Shown here one piece after another: positions 22,508 to 32,357 of a DNA stretch of 64,000 nucleotides. The DNA is from Megaustenia siamemsis (taxonomy: Eukaryota > Mollusca > Gastropoda > Stylommatophora > Ariophantidae), in NCBI GenBank assembly GCA_032433765.1, contig JAVIAB010000159.1, positions 55,744,833-55,808,832 of the forward strand, read 5' to 3'. The translations under genes and the position numbers were made by a program. The stretch's first letter is position 1. Every line of letters begins with the position of its first letter. The notes under the pieces were generated by a model, which had not been told where the DNA came from, made no database searches, and saw only the letters and a program-made list of their open reading frames with translations.

Positions 22508-22669
22508 TGTTACCTGTCATTCGTTGCCACCCCCCGCGTTACCCTTCCACCAGCCTATGAACCGAGAGGCACTACATATGCCTCGGAGGATGATGAAATG
22601 TCAACACCACCACCTCTAGGTCTCGACCCAGCGCCGAGTCACACTCGACACAGCTCAAGTGGAAAATGA
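22508..22669 (+). CDS. Possible C-terminal coding exon, acidic/proline-rich
   Basis: Open frame of 53 codons ending TGA at 22667-22669, with no ATG. The sequence is clearly richer in G and C than its flanks. It reads like a protein C-terminus: a PPAYEP stretch (a PPxY motif), an acidic SEDDEM and a proline block. I do not recognise it. It could be the last exon of an uncharacterised gene or part of the same unknown element as the zinc-finger frame at 23213. Chance openness cannot be excluded. Confidence 0.3.
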   Translation, partial: CYLSFVATPRVTLPPAYEPRGTTYASEDDEMSTPPPLGLDPAPSHTRHSSSGK

Positions 22670-22701
22670 AGTTAGTGATCAGGATAACAGCAATCCTCAT
22701 A

Positions 22702-22778
22702 TCTGATTGGTTAATCCGGATATAAATCATATCTTTGCTCGGCGTCGCATACTGATACTCTGCTCTGATTGGTTAATC
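22702..22778. promoter_or_regulatory. Duplicated CCAAT-like boxes with TATA-like sequence
   Basis: The 15-bp word TCTGATTGGTTAATC occurs at 22702-22716 and again at 22764-22778, 62 bp apart. Each contains an inverted CCAAT box (ATTGG). The first is followed by GATATAAATC. Placed about 440 bp upstream of the zinc-finger frame, this could be a promoter; function is inference. Confidence 0.35.
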
Positions 22779-23212
22779 AAAATATCAGTCGGTGTTGGTA
22801 TAGTCACTCATTGATTAGCTAATTTATACGCCATCCACATTTTGTTACCAGATTATAATAAAACTAGCCCCTTGTGAGATATTGTGTTAAAAGCGCGATT
22901 GATTCAAGTAAGCATATGTTAATACTACTGTTCAGTATAGCGGCCTGTGTTGAGAGTATATTTTACCCTGTAAGTTGGAATATTTTTCTTTTTCTCTTAA
23001 AGTATGTTAAGGCTTATCTATAATAGATGTTTCATGTTATTTGTTTAAAGTAGGTATTTTGACTATTATTGTGTATGATGCACAATAGTGTTAATGTTTT
23101 TAAAGTAAACAAGTTGAGGGTATTACACGTTTATGTTTATGGTTGTTTAAAGTAGATATTTTAAATCTTGTTGTGATTGATATTCAATGTTTTTAATGTG
23201 TTTAAATTAGGT

Positions 23213-24055
23213 ATGTTAAGAATTGATGACAAAGGGTTATTTGATCTTATACATATGGTTTCACATAATGAAACATCTTCTGGTGAACACCAGTGTTCAT
23301 TATGTTCAAAGAAATTTAAACGGCGTCAAGCTATGCTTCAACGTATACACGCAGCACGTCGCCTCAGACGCCATGCTTGTACCATTTGTTAACGCTCGTA
23401 TACGAGTCGAAGTTCTTTAGCCACCCATAGGAGACTAACGGACTCAGCAAAGGAATCGGTTTCGCGATTGGTACCGTCTACATCACCATATTCACCTTCG
23501 GTACCTGTTACAACATCAATTTCACCACCACCGGTTGTCCCTTCATCATTATCGACCAAAAGAGAGCTAGAGTGTAAAAAGCACAAGATCGAAGACCCTT
23601 TAGCAATACTACCCGATCATGTGCTGGATGTATACCAACAAAACTGGTAAGTTATAAACAACCACGCTAGTATCAATAAGACATTTTCTACATATACTTT
23701 CATCCACTCACCTGCCAGTCCATTAACGACAGACTGGTCTGGTATTCTAAGTAATGTGTTTGATAGTCAGACAACCTGTTTCAAAATTAACTATGGTCAT
23801 CATCTTATTCTCATAAACCGCGATACCGAGGATTTACGCTTCTTCTACACATTACTCACTAACACGGTTGTTCTCGAGTTCCCACAGTTAGTCAATAATT
23901 TTGGAGATTTCACCAGATTCATGGATTCCTCTAAACGAACACAATCCCGTCGACACTGACTGGTTCAACATACCCGGTAAAAGTGGATGGTGGAGAGCAT
24001 TCCCGCCACTAGTTTTTATTTATTTCACCTACATGACTTCTCGTTCAGTTGACTA
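23213..24055 (+). pseudogene. Zinc-finger protein frame with two TAA stops and a frameshift
   Basis: One frame runs from ATG 23213 to 23959, interrupted only by TAA at 23390-23392 and 23648-23650. It encodes a C2H2 finger (HQCSLCSKKF) and a second finger beginning CTIC, with the first TAA directly after that second cysteine pair and a THRR continuation. A Ser/Pro-rich linker follows (about 23470-23560), then a region with FKINYGHHLILINRD and NNFGDFTRFMD. Coding appears to continue one frame over (DTDWFNIPGKSGWWRAFPP) to about 24055. The second TAA is embedded in GGTAAGT, a perfect splice-donor-like context, so an intron cannot be ruled out. The layout reminds me of the N-terminal part of large mobile-element proteins in invertebrates, but I could not confirm that and assign no function. 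Confidence 0.55.
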
Positions 24056-24081
24056 GCTTTCATATTCCATCTTGTGCTGTC

Positions 24082-24292
24082 AAAAGAGGGAAAGTGAAGA
24101 GGGAGGGTGACATGATAGGAGAGGAGAGTAGGATGGGATAGCTAGAGGGAGGGAGAGAGGGAGGTTAAACCGGTACTATACATTGATAAATTATCTGTTC
24201 TCTGATGTATTAAATAATCGTTATAGTGAAAATTATATAGAAAGCATCATTTGTATGCATTTTATTTGTCTTGGTTAATTCTCTTGTGTGAA

Positions 24293-24348
<56 letters not shown>

Positions 24349-24350
24349 TG
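24082..24350. repeat. Purine-rich tract and (GA)n microsatellite
   Basis: A GGGAGGGAGAG-type purine tract lies at about 24082-24165 and a GA dinucleotide run at about 24300-24340. Confidence 0.85.
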
Positions 24351-24879
24351 CAAACCCCTAATACCGAGGAACAAGCGAGAGATAACACCCACTTTTCTCT
24401 ATGTTTAAAGTCATAAAAACACACTATTTATTTACAATCGCACGCCTGCCCTGGGGAAATGAGCCAACATTCAGCCCGAGTGATAAAAAAATATCCTACG
24501 CCCAGGAGAGGAACACACACACTTTCCTCAAAACACCTTACTGTCACCGATCGCGGGGTCACCTACGCATCACCGATGTCATGCAGCGTCGGTCGGCCCG
24601 TCTTGCTGCGTGTATACATTTTACATAGGAAAAATCCAGCATTTCTGCGTGTATGTTTTTTATATAGGAAAACAACCCTGTATTTCTGCGTACAACATAC
24701 AAATTGGCACCTTTTTCCACATCATATACTACTCATACATTCCTACACAATCGACGTTGTCGCAAACAAACAACAGCTCCCTTATGTTAAAAAGTCTGTA
24801 ATAAATTTTCCATTTCATAGAAAACTGGGTCTCGTGTCCAGGTCGAGAGTGTTTCAGTTGTAACATGCAGGACGCAACG
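24351..24879. other. Unassigned, with short imperfect repeat
   Basis: Between about 24600 and 24700 the words TTTCTGCGTGTA or TTTCTGCGTACA and TATAGGAAAA recur two or three times at about 46-bp spacing. Short frames here are not recognisable. Confidence 0.4.
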
Positions 24880-25885
24880 TTTCTTTTTTTATCGCAATTT
24901 CCATAACATCTCCTGCTCTATTGTGGTGAGGTTCTTCGTCTACTTCTTCCTTGCAGCTCCCTGTGGAGCATAGGTCTTCAACAAACACTTTCCAAGTCCT
25001 TCTGTTTCTTGCCATTATTTTATTATCGTTCCATGTCTTCCCCGTCATGTTCATCTCTGCTTCTATCTGTCTTCTCCAAGAATTATTTGGTTTTCCTTTT
25101 TGTATTTTCACTTGGAGATTCAAAAAGGGCTTGTTGTGTAATACCTTCAGTTGGCTTCTACAGTGTGTGTCCAATCTAGCGCCATCGTCTTCATTGTATC
25201 TCTTTATCCCTTTATCCACTGGTATTTGACTGGTACAGATTTCGCAGTGCAACAAAAGCTCAGTTTGCTTTTGATATACTTATTTTTGTATAATTTTCTG
25301 TTCCTCCCTCTGTATCTATATTGCTACCATGTATGTAAGATTGAACGTCTAGTAGAGTTATTTCTCCTAATTTAATGTGGTTATTGCCAACCGCATTAAT
25401 TATGATAATGTTGGTCTTATCTGTTTTAATTTTCAGTCCTAGTTGTTGTGATCTTTCATCAAGTATGCTCATTTTATCCTGCATCTGTTGATGGCTGAGA
25501 GATAGAAGAGCTATGTCATCAGCAAAGTCTAAATCAACAAGTTGCTTGGTCAGTGACCACTGGATTCCATTTCTGTTGTTTTGAGTTATTTTCATAATCC
25601 AATCTATGGCCAGTAGAAAGTGAAATGGAGGCAGAAGGCATCCCTGTCTTTCTCCCGTTCCTATTTGAAATACTTCTGTAAGCAACTCATCATGCACCAC
25701 ACATTTCATTCCTTCATACATTGTTTTTATCTGGGTAACATACTTTATGGGGATTCCGAAATGACTCAGCAACTTCCAAAGCATTCCTCTGTCTAAACTA
25801 CTAAATGTCTTTTCGTAATCTGTGGCGAGGTTGCTATAACCAAATACGATACCTTTATTTATATAGCTGGGTGTGCTTTCATAAT
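24880..25885 (-). pseudogene. LINE B copy 2, internally deleted RT
   Basis: Minus-strand copy of LINE B. 25260-25901 carries TDYEKTFSSLD (altered from DYEKAFDSLD), RQGCLLPP, DFADDIALL and a thumb ending ISKAN. It then jumps to the C-terminal portion at 24854-25255 (TSQIPVDKG, NNSWRRQIEAEMN, CSTGS), so about 90 residues between them are deleted. In motif A the conserved KAFD is now KTFS, losing that Asp. Confidence 0.85.
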
Positions 25886-25955
25886 CTACTAGAACTCTCA
25901 AGATAATTGCCCTAGTAATGTTCTTCTGTCCTATGATTTACGTGCTACCACTGCC

Positions 25956-26424
25956 ATGAAGATTTTCTTATTGCTTTACTCATCCTTTCTGATCGTTCAT
26001 GCCATTCACATAACACGTAAATATTCACACAACGCGGCTCTTGATGCAGGTGGATTTCGTTTAAACGACAAAGGCCACCTAGCTGAAAATGACTTGGAGA
26101 AACTGGTCAAAGAGTTTAGTGTCAACTTTCAGATTTGTCAGATTAAAGAGGCGAGGCGAATAATCACTACCTGTCGAAGTAAAAAAAAAAGACGTGTCAG
26201 ATCAGTGCCTTCAGAATACTAACGATGCAGGTAACTGCGAGCAAGCTACTTGTAAAAATGGTTGCATGTATACTTACTTACCGCATCGCACGTTTACATG
26301 CATTCCCATCCACACTCTGACTGAGAAATATAGCAAAGATACATGGCGTGTGGCAGTCTTCATCTGTGACGTCTTCAAAGGATCTAATAGACGAGTGCGT
26401 TCATGTGACCGATACTATCTGTGA
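25956..26424 (+). pseudogene. Secreted cysteine-rich protein frame, broken at a poly-A run
   Basis: The frame starts with a classic signal peptide MKIFLLLYSSFLIVHA and continues as a charged domain to a run of ten A at about 26180-26189. After it the original frame stops at 26222. A second frame from about 26194 to 26424 then carries a cysteine-rich segment (DQCLQ, GNCEQATCKNGC, FTCIP, FICDV, RSCDR). A single slip in the A run would join them, giving about 155 residues with about nine cysteines after the signal peptide. This is the best candidate for a host-derived sequence in the window, perhaps an intronless retrocopy. I recognise no family. A real intron or assembly error at the A run are alternatives. 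Confidence 0.5.
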
Positions 26425-26540
26425 TCTAGAATACGTACAATAGTGTACCATTTGGGTACCTCATACACATGGAAGGCAACATAAAACGACTGTCGTAACT
26501 TCTTTGTACAATCATGAATCGCCACAAAAAGAGAGCTAAT

Positions 26541-26800
26541 TTATAATATTAGGAAGAAACAATCATAAATGTTTGGCCATGTAATGAGAAGAGAACAACT
26601 GGAATATATTTTAACAACTGGGAAAATTGAGGGACAAAGACACATAGAGAAGCAAAGAGAAAAAAAAATATCAGATATCTTAAGAGAATGGCTTGGCAGA
26701 AGGTCAACAACAGAAATGATAAATAACTGTCGAGATTGAGCGTTGTGGAGAGACATGATCACCTATGCCAGGAGGCCCGGTACTTGATGATGATGATACA
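26541..26800 (+). mobile_element. LINE 3'-end fragment
   Basis: Decayed C-terminal LINE coding: GHVMRRE and IEGQRH words, then WRDMITYARRP, closing in a GATGATGATGATA tail at about 26788-26800. The GHV...G+...W+ layout is typical of RTE-like LINE C-termini. Frames are broken. Confidence 0.65.
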
Positions 26801-26999
26801 CATGATCCTCAAAATGGTGTTGCACTCCTTACTCATTTGACAGATCACTGCAGCAACGTTTCAGATGCAGGTGTAACTCTGATGTGGAAGTTGGTCGTCC
26901 AGATCAACATCAAGTTCTCGAGTTGCAGCAAAATGTATCGTTTCTACCTGTCACATTTGATGTGTACTCAATAACAGCAACAGAAAACACCAGGATGGC

Positions 27000-27720
27000 A
27001 GGGGAAGAGCTTTGATCTTTGCTGACTATATATATATATACAGGAATAAGACAGTGTAATCGCTAGCACACAGAAAAACGAATTTGATCGCATCTCTTCC
27101 TGGTGTGGTGTATCAGGTGTTTGGCTTCACGCTTATAACGCATCAGTGGTGTGTTTCTCCCATAACAAGCATATTGGGAACACGAGAAACACGGGCGGTA
27201 CGAATTGGAGTTGATGATGTGAGAAGGGACAGGTTGATGACATACCTAGGAGTTCCCTTTTATCACAGTTTGTGTTTTAGGTCGACAATGGCGACCATAT
27301 GCTAGCAAAATGCTGCCAAGATCTAGCACCCATGAAGGTCACGGCAGCTGTCAATATTGCGTAGACGCTACTTACATTTCAGTTCCACATTCTGATCCTC
27401 GGAACAAGTGAGTATGACCTAAGAACCCTCACTGAGGTTATAACGCAAATCAACAGGCTGGAGAACATTCAACACTCCATGTGTAGCATTGATGTATCAT
27501 CTTGATAATCCAATCATGAATGATATGATCAGAAGGGCGCAGTCGAAGCTTACGATAAATGCAGATAAAGAGCAGCCACTGGACCAAGAGTTCAACACAA
27601 ACGCAAGGTAACAAGCTAAGAAGAGGGAAATCATGAGTGCGGCGTGCAGATATCATTAAATAGGTCTGGAGCTTACCAATATCAAAACTTACGAGGAGTT
27701 GATCCCGGTGTCTACGTTAT
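27000..27720 (+). mobile_element. Decayed LINE RT fragment (R2/NeSL-like style)
   Basis: Across several frames: ALIFADY near 27010 (FADD-like box), RISSWCGVSGVWL near 27090, RDRLMTYLGVPF near 27225, then LAPMKVTA and REIMSAACR. YLGVP after the catalytic box is typical of R2/NeSL-type RTs. Many stops; very old. The clade is tentative. Confidence 0.45.
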
Positions 27721-27759
27721 GCAAGTGTATAATCTCATGCATTGTCACTCTCGATACGG

Positions 27760-28090
27760 AATTCATCATCATCATCATCATGTGCCTTACCGGTTGGAGT
27801 AGGTGATCATGACCCTCCACAATCTTCTATCTACAGTGCATCGTATCAGTTCAGTTGTTGACTGTTTTCCATGCCATGACACCAGGCTATCCAGTATTTT
27901 CTCGCTTTGTCGTCCGCGATCTCTCTTTCATTTTATTTTGCCAGTTGTAACCAAGTATTCCAACTTTCATCTTCTCATGATGTGCGCGAAAAATGTTGAT
28001 TGCTTCTTTCTGATGTTGTTTAAGAGCTCCCTTTTTGTGTTGGCCTCTTTGAAAACTTCCTCATTGGACACGGAATGCAGGGAAGATAAT
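27760..28090 (-). mobile_element. LINE 3'-end fragment with CAT tail
   Basis: Starts with CATCATCATCATCATG at 27766-27781, the complement of an ATG-type LINE tail. Reading the minus strand gives a broken, basic LINE C-terminus like that of LINE A. The opposite-strand 104-codon frame here is a by-product. Confidence 0.5.
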
Positions 28091-28314
28091 TCAGTAGTGG
28101 TCGATGAGGATGGCTAAGCCCTCAACTTGGACACCACCGACATGTAAGATACAGATATGTATAAAGGCAGATCCAAAATGCGACATCAAGGAAGTGTATG
28201 GACATTTACACCAGGATTTGCATACAGAGTACTCAGAGAAGTCAGTGGTGGGTATGTTATGAGCGCGAGTAGCATTTACGATGAAGGAAATATCAGTGAC
28301 CATGATATTCATAT

Positions 28315-28765
28315 AAAATTAAAATGTCCAACTCCAATGTTAAGTCGGTCTTATTATTTGGCTGTGAAACATGGAGAACAACAAAATTGACAATCATGAC
28401 GATACAGACTTTCATTAATGGATGCCTACGCAGAATAAAATGATGGAAATGGCAGGACAAAATCATCTAACATAGAATTATGGAAATGTACCAGCCAAAC
28501 ACAAGGTTATAAAGAGATACAGCGAAGACGATGACGCTGGATATGACACACACTTTGGAAGCCAACTGAGAGTATTACAGAACAGACCCTTTTTGAAAAC
28601 CCCAGGGGAAAAGACAAAGAGAAAGACCAAGAAATTCTTGGAGAAGACAGACAGAAGCAGAGATGAAGATGATGGGGAAGACATGGGATGATCTTAAAAG
28701 AATGGCAAAAAACAGAAGGGTTTGGAAAGTGTTTCTTGAAGACCTATGCTCCACAGGGAACTAAA
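28315..28765 (+). mobile_element. LINE B copy 3, C-terminal fragment without SINE
   Basis: Aligns with 21330-22125 of LINE B copy 1 but lacks the SINE. The sequence passes directly from the CAGCCAAACACAAGG equivalent of the target site to ATAAAGAGATACAGCG. It is the empty-site comparison for the 21.5-kb SINE insertion. Frames are broken. Confidence 0.85.
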
Positions 28766-28779
28766 AAAGTTGGATTCAC

Positions 28780-29345
28780 AAAAGTTCACCCACGTGTACA
28801 TACCAAGTGACTCGGTGAGAATGATAAACAAAGTTGAGGCTGGTCCTGTATGCAGGCAATGAGTCCAATCATTAAAGAAGTCAAGGATGCGCACTGTCAC
28901 ATTTGACTACGTCCCTGGACATACGGGAGTATGGGATATGATTGAGTGAATATGCTGGTTAGCTGCGCCGTCGTTGAAGACGGCCAAACAATGACTCAAG
29001 CGGACGTATTCAATGCCCGCCTAGATGTGTGAGTATGGGATATGATTGAGTGGATATGCTGGTTAGCTGTGCCGTCGTTGAAGACGGCCAAACAATGACT
29101 CAAGCGGACGTATTCAATGCCCGCCTAGATACGGGACTTTGACAACCATGAGGCGAAGCATCTCCTTCGGATGAACGAGATTGGAACAATGATGGGTACA
29201 TCCAGAAACGAGGTGTAGTGGGTGCCTCATAAATTTTATCAACCAACACAGAGCTGGCGTCGTCAGTCTCTGGACGCCGTGGGACATGCTGAAGAGAGGA
29301 TGCAAGCATCTATTGACATGTTCGGAGTGCAATGATGATAACCTT
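28780..29345 (+). mobile_element. RNase H-like LINE fragment with 104-bp duplication
   Basis: Broken frames read VPGHTGV near 28905, then SCAVVEDGQTMTQADVF, a pattern like the C-terminal half of a LINE RNase H domain (PGHxGxxGNExAD). A final CSEC word lies near 29320. A 104-bp block is duplicated head to tail (28927-29030 and 29031-about 29131). The assignment is by motif only. Confidence 0.4.
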
Positions 29346-29880
29346 CAAATAATGCGATGACGTCTCATCGAGAATGATTTTGTCCTATAACTGACATGAA
29401 GATGTTCGTCAGTGACCTTGTAGTGAATGCCCTCTTGACGTCACTGTCGACAACTATTGGTTTGCTTTAAAGAGCTCTACCCCGCCGCTTGCTTATCGTT
29501 TATATATGGCTCGGCACATCCCGAAGATACGGATCTTGCCAAATAAATTTGGGGTGAGAATATTTAATGCTGATATCGTTGTTTTATATTTAGTGAACTT
29601 GTTATTTGATTCATTTTGAAATATGAATATTACATTTGTATTTGTTCTCGGTATCTAATCTACACTGATTGGGAATACTCCCAAAAGCTGAAAATGTGCA
29701 ATTCCGATTTTCTTTGCGGTAGCCGAGCAGCTTGAAGTGGTACTGACATTATCAGTCAAAAAGCATTTCAAGTCATTGTTGTCCCAATGTTCTTTAAACG
29801 CCACATATGACGTGATGCATATACGATATCGCATAGACGTCACAATATATAACATTGGCGTTTACAAATACGTCTAAAAT
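29346..29880. other. AT-rich stretch, degenerate repeat words
   Basis: No gene. Near 29790 the words GTTCTTTAAACGCCACA and ATATCGCATAG resemble those of the repeat domain that follows (30507, 31745, 31855, 39840). Confidence 0.5.
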
Positions 29881-30520
29881 AATGCATTGACTAAGTGACC
29901 TGATACACAAAATATATCACATAGAAGTATATAAGCGCATCTAAAATAATGCATTGACTAAGTGACATGATACACAAAATATATCACATAGAAGTATATA
30001 AGCGCATCTAAAATAATGCATTGACTAAGTGACATGATACACAAAATATATCACACAGAAGTATATAAGTGCATCTAAAATACTGCATTGACTAAGTGAC
30101 CTGATACACAAAATATATCACATAGAAGTATGTAAGCGCATCTAAAATAATGCATTGACTAAGAGACATGATACACACAAAATATCACATAGAAGTATAT
30201 AAAAAAAAAGTAAAGTGCCCCCGTCACGCCAAGTGGCGTAAAGGGAATATGGTGTTAGTGATCATAAATTTTGCAGACCATCTGCACATGATTTTTGGTG
30301 TAATCTTGTCAGTATTACGCCCGTGCCGCTATACTTTCCCAGATAAAAAATCCGGTACCCATTACAGGATGGGTGAATCCGGAAGCCGTCGGTTGGTATC
30401 GAACCCTACCTCTTGTCCTTTGCAGTCCAGGTCACTAACCACTGAGCTATCGAAGATCTCATATAGAAGTATATAAATGCATCTAAAACAATGCGTTAAC
30501 TAAGTGTTCGTTATGCACCA
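29881..30520. repeat. 67-bp tandem array, interrupted by SINE1
   Basis: Units of 67 bp start at 29881, 29948, 30015, 30082 and 30149 (AATGCATTGACTAAGTGAC ... AGAAGTATATAAGCGCATC). The last unit is split by a SINE and resumes at about 30463-30520. Confidence 0.92.
30204..30462 (-). mobile_element. SINE1 copy with 15-bp TSD
   Basis: Minus-strand SINE1 between repeats ATAGAAGTATATAAA at 30189-30203 and 30463-30477. A-box TAGCTCAGTGG and a B box altered to GGTTCGATACC are present, followed by the shared body and a tail of A/T-rich ACTTT type. The first, partial tRNA-like unit of the 21.5-kb copy is absent. Confidence 0.9.
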
Positions 30521-30616
30521 CAAAAAGTGACCATATAGTGAACAATAAACTCGTACAAGTAGATACATTAATGTAATGAATATTTAGCTGATTCAATGTC
30601 AGTGTCAATATGCGCC

Positions 30617-31680
30617 ACAAAGAGTGACGGGAGTCCTATTATTTGCTATCGGTATTGGTACTTTCTACTTACCTTATGGTCGTCGTTATAGCGCCTTTTA
30701 CGTTCATCGTCAGTGTAAAGGATCCCATCCAGTGGTTTGTCTTCGCCTTGTCTGTGAGGCGACTGACTTCAATGTCAGGATTATTAGCTGCAGCTGTAGG
30801 ACGACACCCAGACAGTTTGTCATTTACCTCTTACTGCTCTCTATCATCAAATAGGAGATGTAACTGCTTCAATGTCAGGATTATTAGCTGCAGCTGTAGG
30901 ACGACACCCAGAGAGTTTGTCATTTACCTCTTACTGCTCTCTATCATCAAATAGGAGATGTAACTGCTTCAATGTCAGGATTATTAGCTGCAGCTGTAGG
31001 ACGACACCCAGAGAGTTTGTCATTTACCTCTTACTGCTCTCTATCATCAAATATGAGATGTAACTGCTTCAATGTCAGGATTATTAGCTGCAGCTGTAGG
31101 ACGACACCCAGAGAGTTTGTCATTTACCTCTTACTGCTCTCTATCATCAAATAGGAGATGTAACTGCTTCAATGTCAGGATTATTAGCTGCAGCTGTAGG
31201 ACGACACCCAGAGAGTTTGTCATTTACCTCTTACTGCTCTCTATCATCAAATAGGAGATGTAACTGCTTCAATGTCAGGATTATTAGCTGCAGCTGTAGG
31301 ACGACACCCAGAGAGTTTGTCATTTACCTCTTACTGCTCTCTATCATCAAATAGGAGATGTAACTACTTCAATGTAAGGATTATTAGCTGCAGCTGTAGG
31401 ACGACACCCAGAGAGTTTGTCATTTACCTCTTACTGCTCTCTATCATCAAATAGGAGATGTAACTACTTCAATGTAAGGATTATTAGCTGCAGCTGTAGG
31501 ACGACACGTACAGAGTTTGTCATTTACCTCTTACTACTCTCTATCATCAGATAGGAGATGTAGCTACTTCAATGTCAGGATTATTAGCTGCAGCTGTAGG
31601 ACGACACGTACAGAGTTTGTCATTTACCTCTTACTGCTGTCTATCATCAAACAGGAGATCTAACTACTTCAATGCTCGAG
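30617..31680. repeat. 100-bp tandem array with unique lead-in
   Basis: The lead-in 30617-30765 (GTGACGGGAGTCCTATTATT ...) is followed by about nine units of 100 bp from about 30766, with core TTATTAGCTGCAGCTGTAGG and TTTGTCATTTACCTC. The same lead-in followed by one unit occurs at 39949-40200. Sixty-codon frames recur every 100 bp but shift frame between units, so they are not genes. Confidence 0.95.
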
Positions 31681-32156
31681 GTCCACACTTAATTTAGACA
31701 CAATATCAATCAACCGACTCCCCAACAAATAATATGTGCAGTAACTGAATGTTCTCTAACCGCCACAAGGTGTAGCATGATATTGACAATATATCTCATA
31801 CAAATATCTACAGTTAATTCATTTTTTTAAACTTTTTTTTTAAACTAATTCAGTGTTCTTTGTTCGCCATAAATGTGACACTATCTTATATGATATCACA
31901 CAAAAGTATATCAAATCATTCATCATATGCTGACTAACTGCATGTTTCTGAAGCACCACAAACGGTATCGTTATGCTGACAATATGTCTCGTCAAAGTCT
32001 CTCAAATCAGTTGTAGAATATTTGACTAACACACTGTATGTCTCGCAAAGAGCTGGGCGATTGATATGGTCTTTTTCCTCTGACGGTTGGTAGCAAGCAA
32101 TCACGTCTCCTTTTCTTCTGCGTCTTTTATCATCTGAATTTGATACCAGCGCTGTC
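31681..32156. repeat. Degenerate AT-rich minisatellite remnants
   Basis: Loosely repeated words GTTCTTT..CGCCACAAA..GTGAC and ATATGTCTC recur at about 31750, 31860, 31945 and 32035, and also at 29790, 30507, 30605 and 39840. Probably an old repeat of about 90-100 bp from which the local arrays grew (inference). Confidence 0.5.
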
Positions 32157-32357
32157 TCGAATGATCACTGGCTCAGTGGTTCGAGGAGGACATGAGATAA
32201 GGTTCAATCCAAACCGATGGTTTCCGGGTTCACCCAGCCTTTAATGGGTACCGAATTTTTTTTCTGGGAAAGTAAAGCGGGACGGGTGTAATACCGACCG
32301 CATTACCCCAAAAATCATGTGCCGAAGGTCTGTAAAATGTATGGTTACTAACACCAT
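32157..32357 (+). mobile_element. SINE1 copy, 5' part (split by LINE I copy 2)
   Basis: Plus-strand SINE1 head with A box TGGCTCAGTGG near 32174 and B box GGTTCAATCC near 32199, then the shared body (GGGTTCACCCAGCC, ATCATGTGCCGAAGGTCTG) up to ACTAACACCAT at 32347-32357, where LINE I is inserted. The missing 3' part lies at 36406-36475. Confidence 0.88.

Noticed and set aside
30768..31454. Serial 60-codon frames MSGLLAAAVGRHP
   Set aside because: Produced by the 100-bp tandem repeat; each frame spans two units in different phases.
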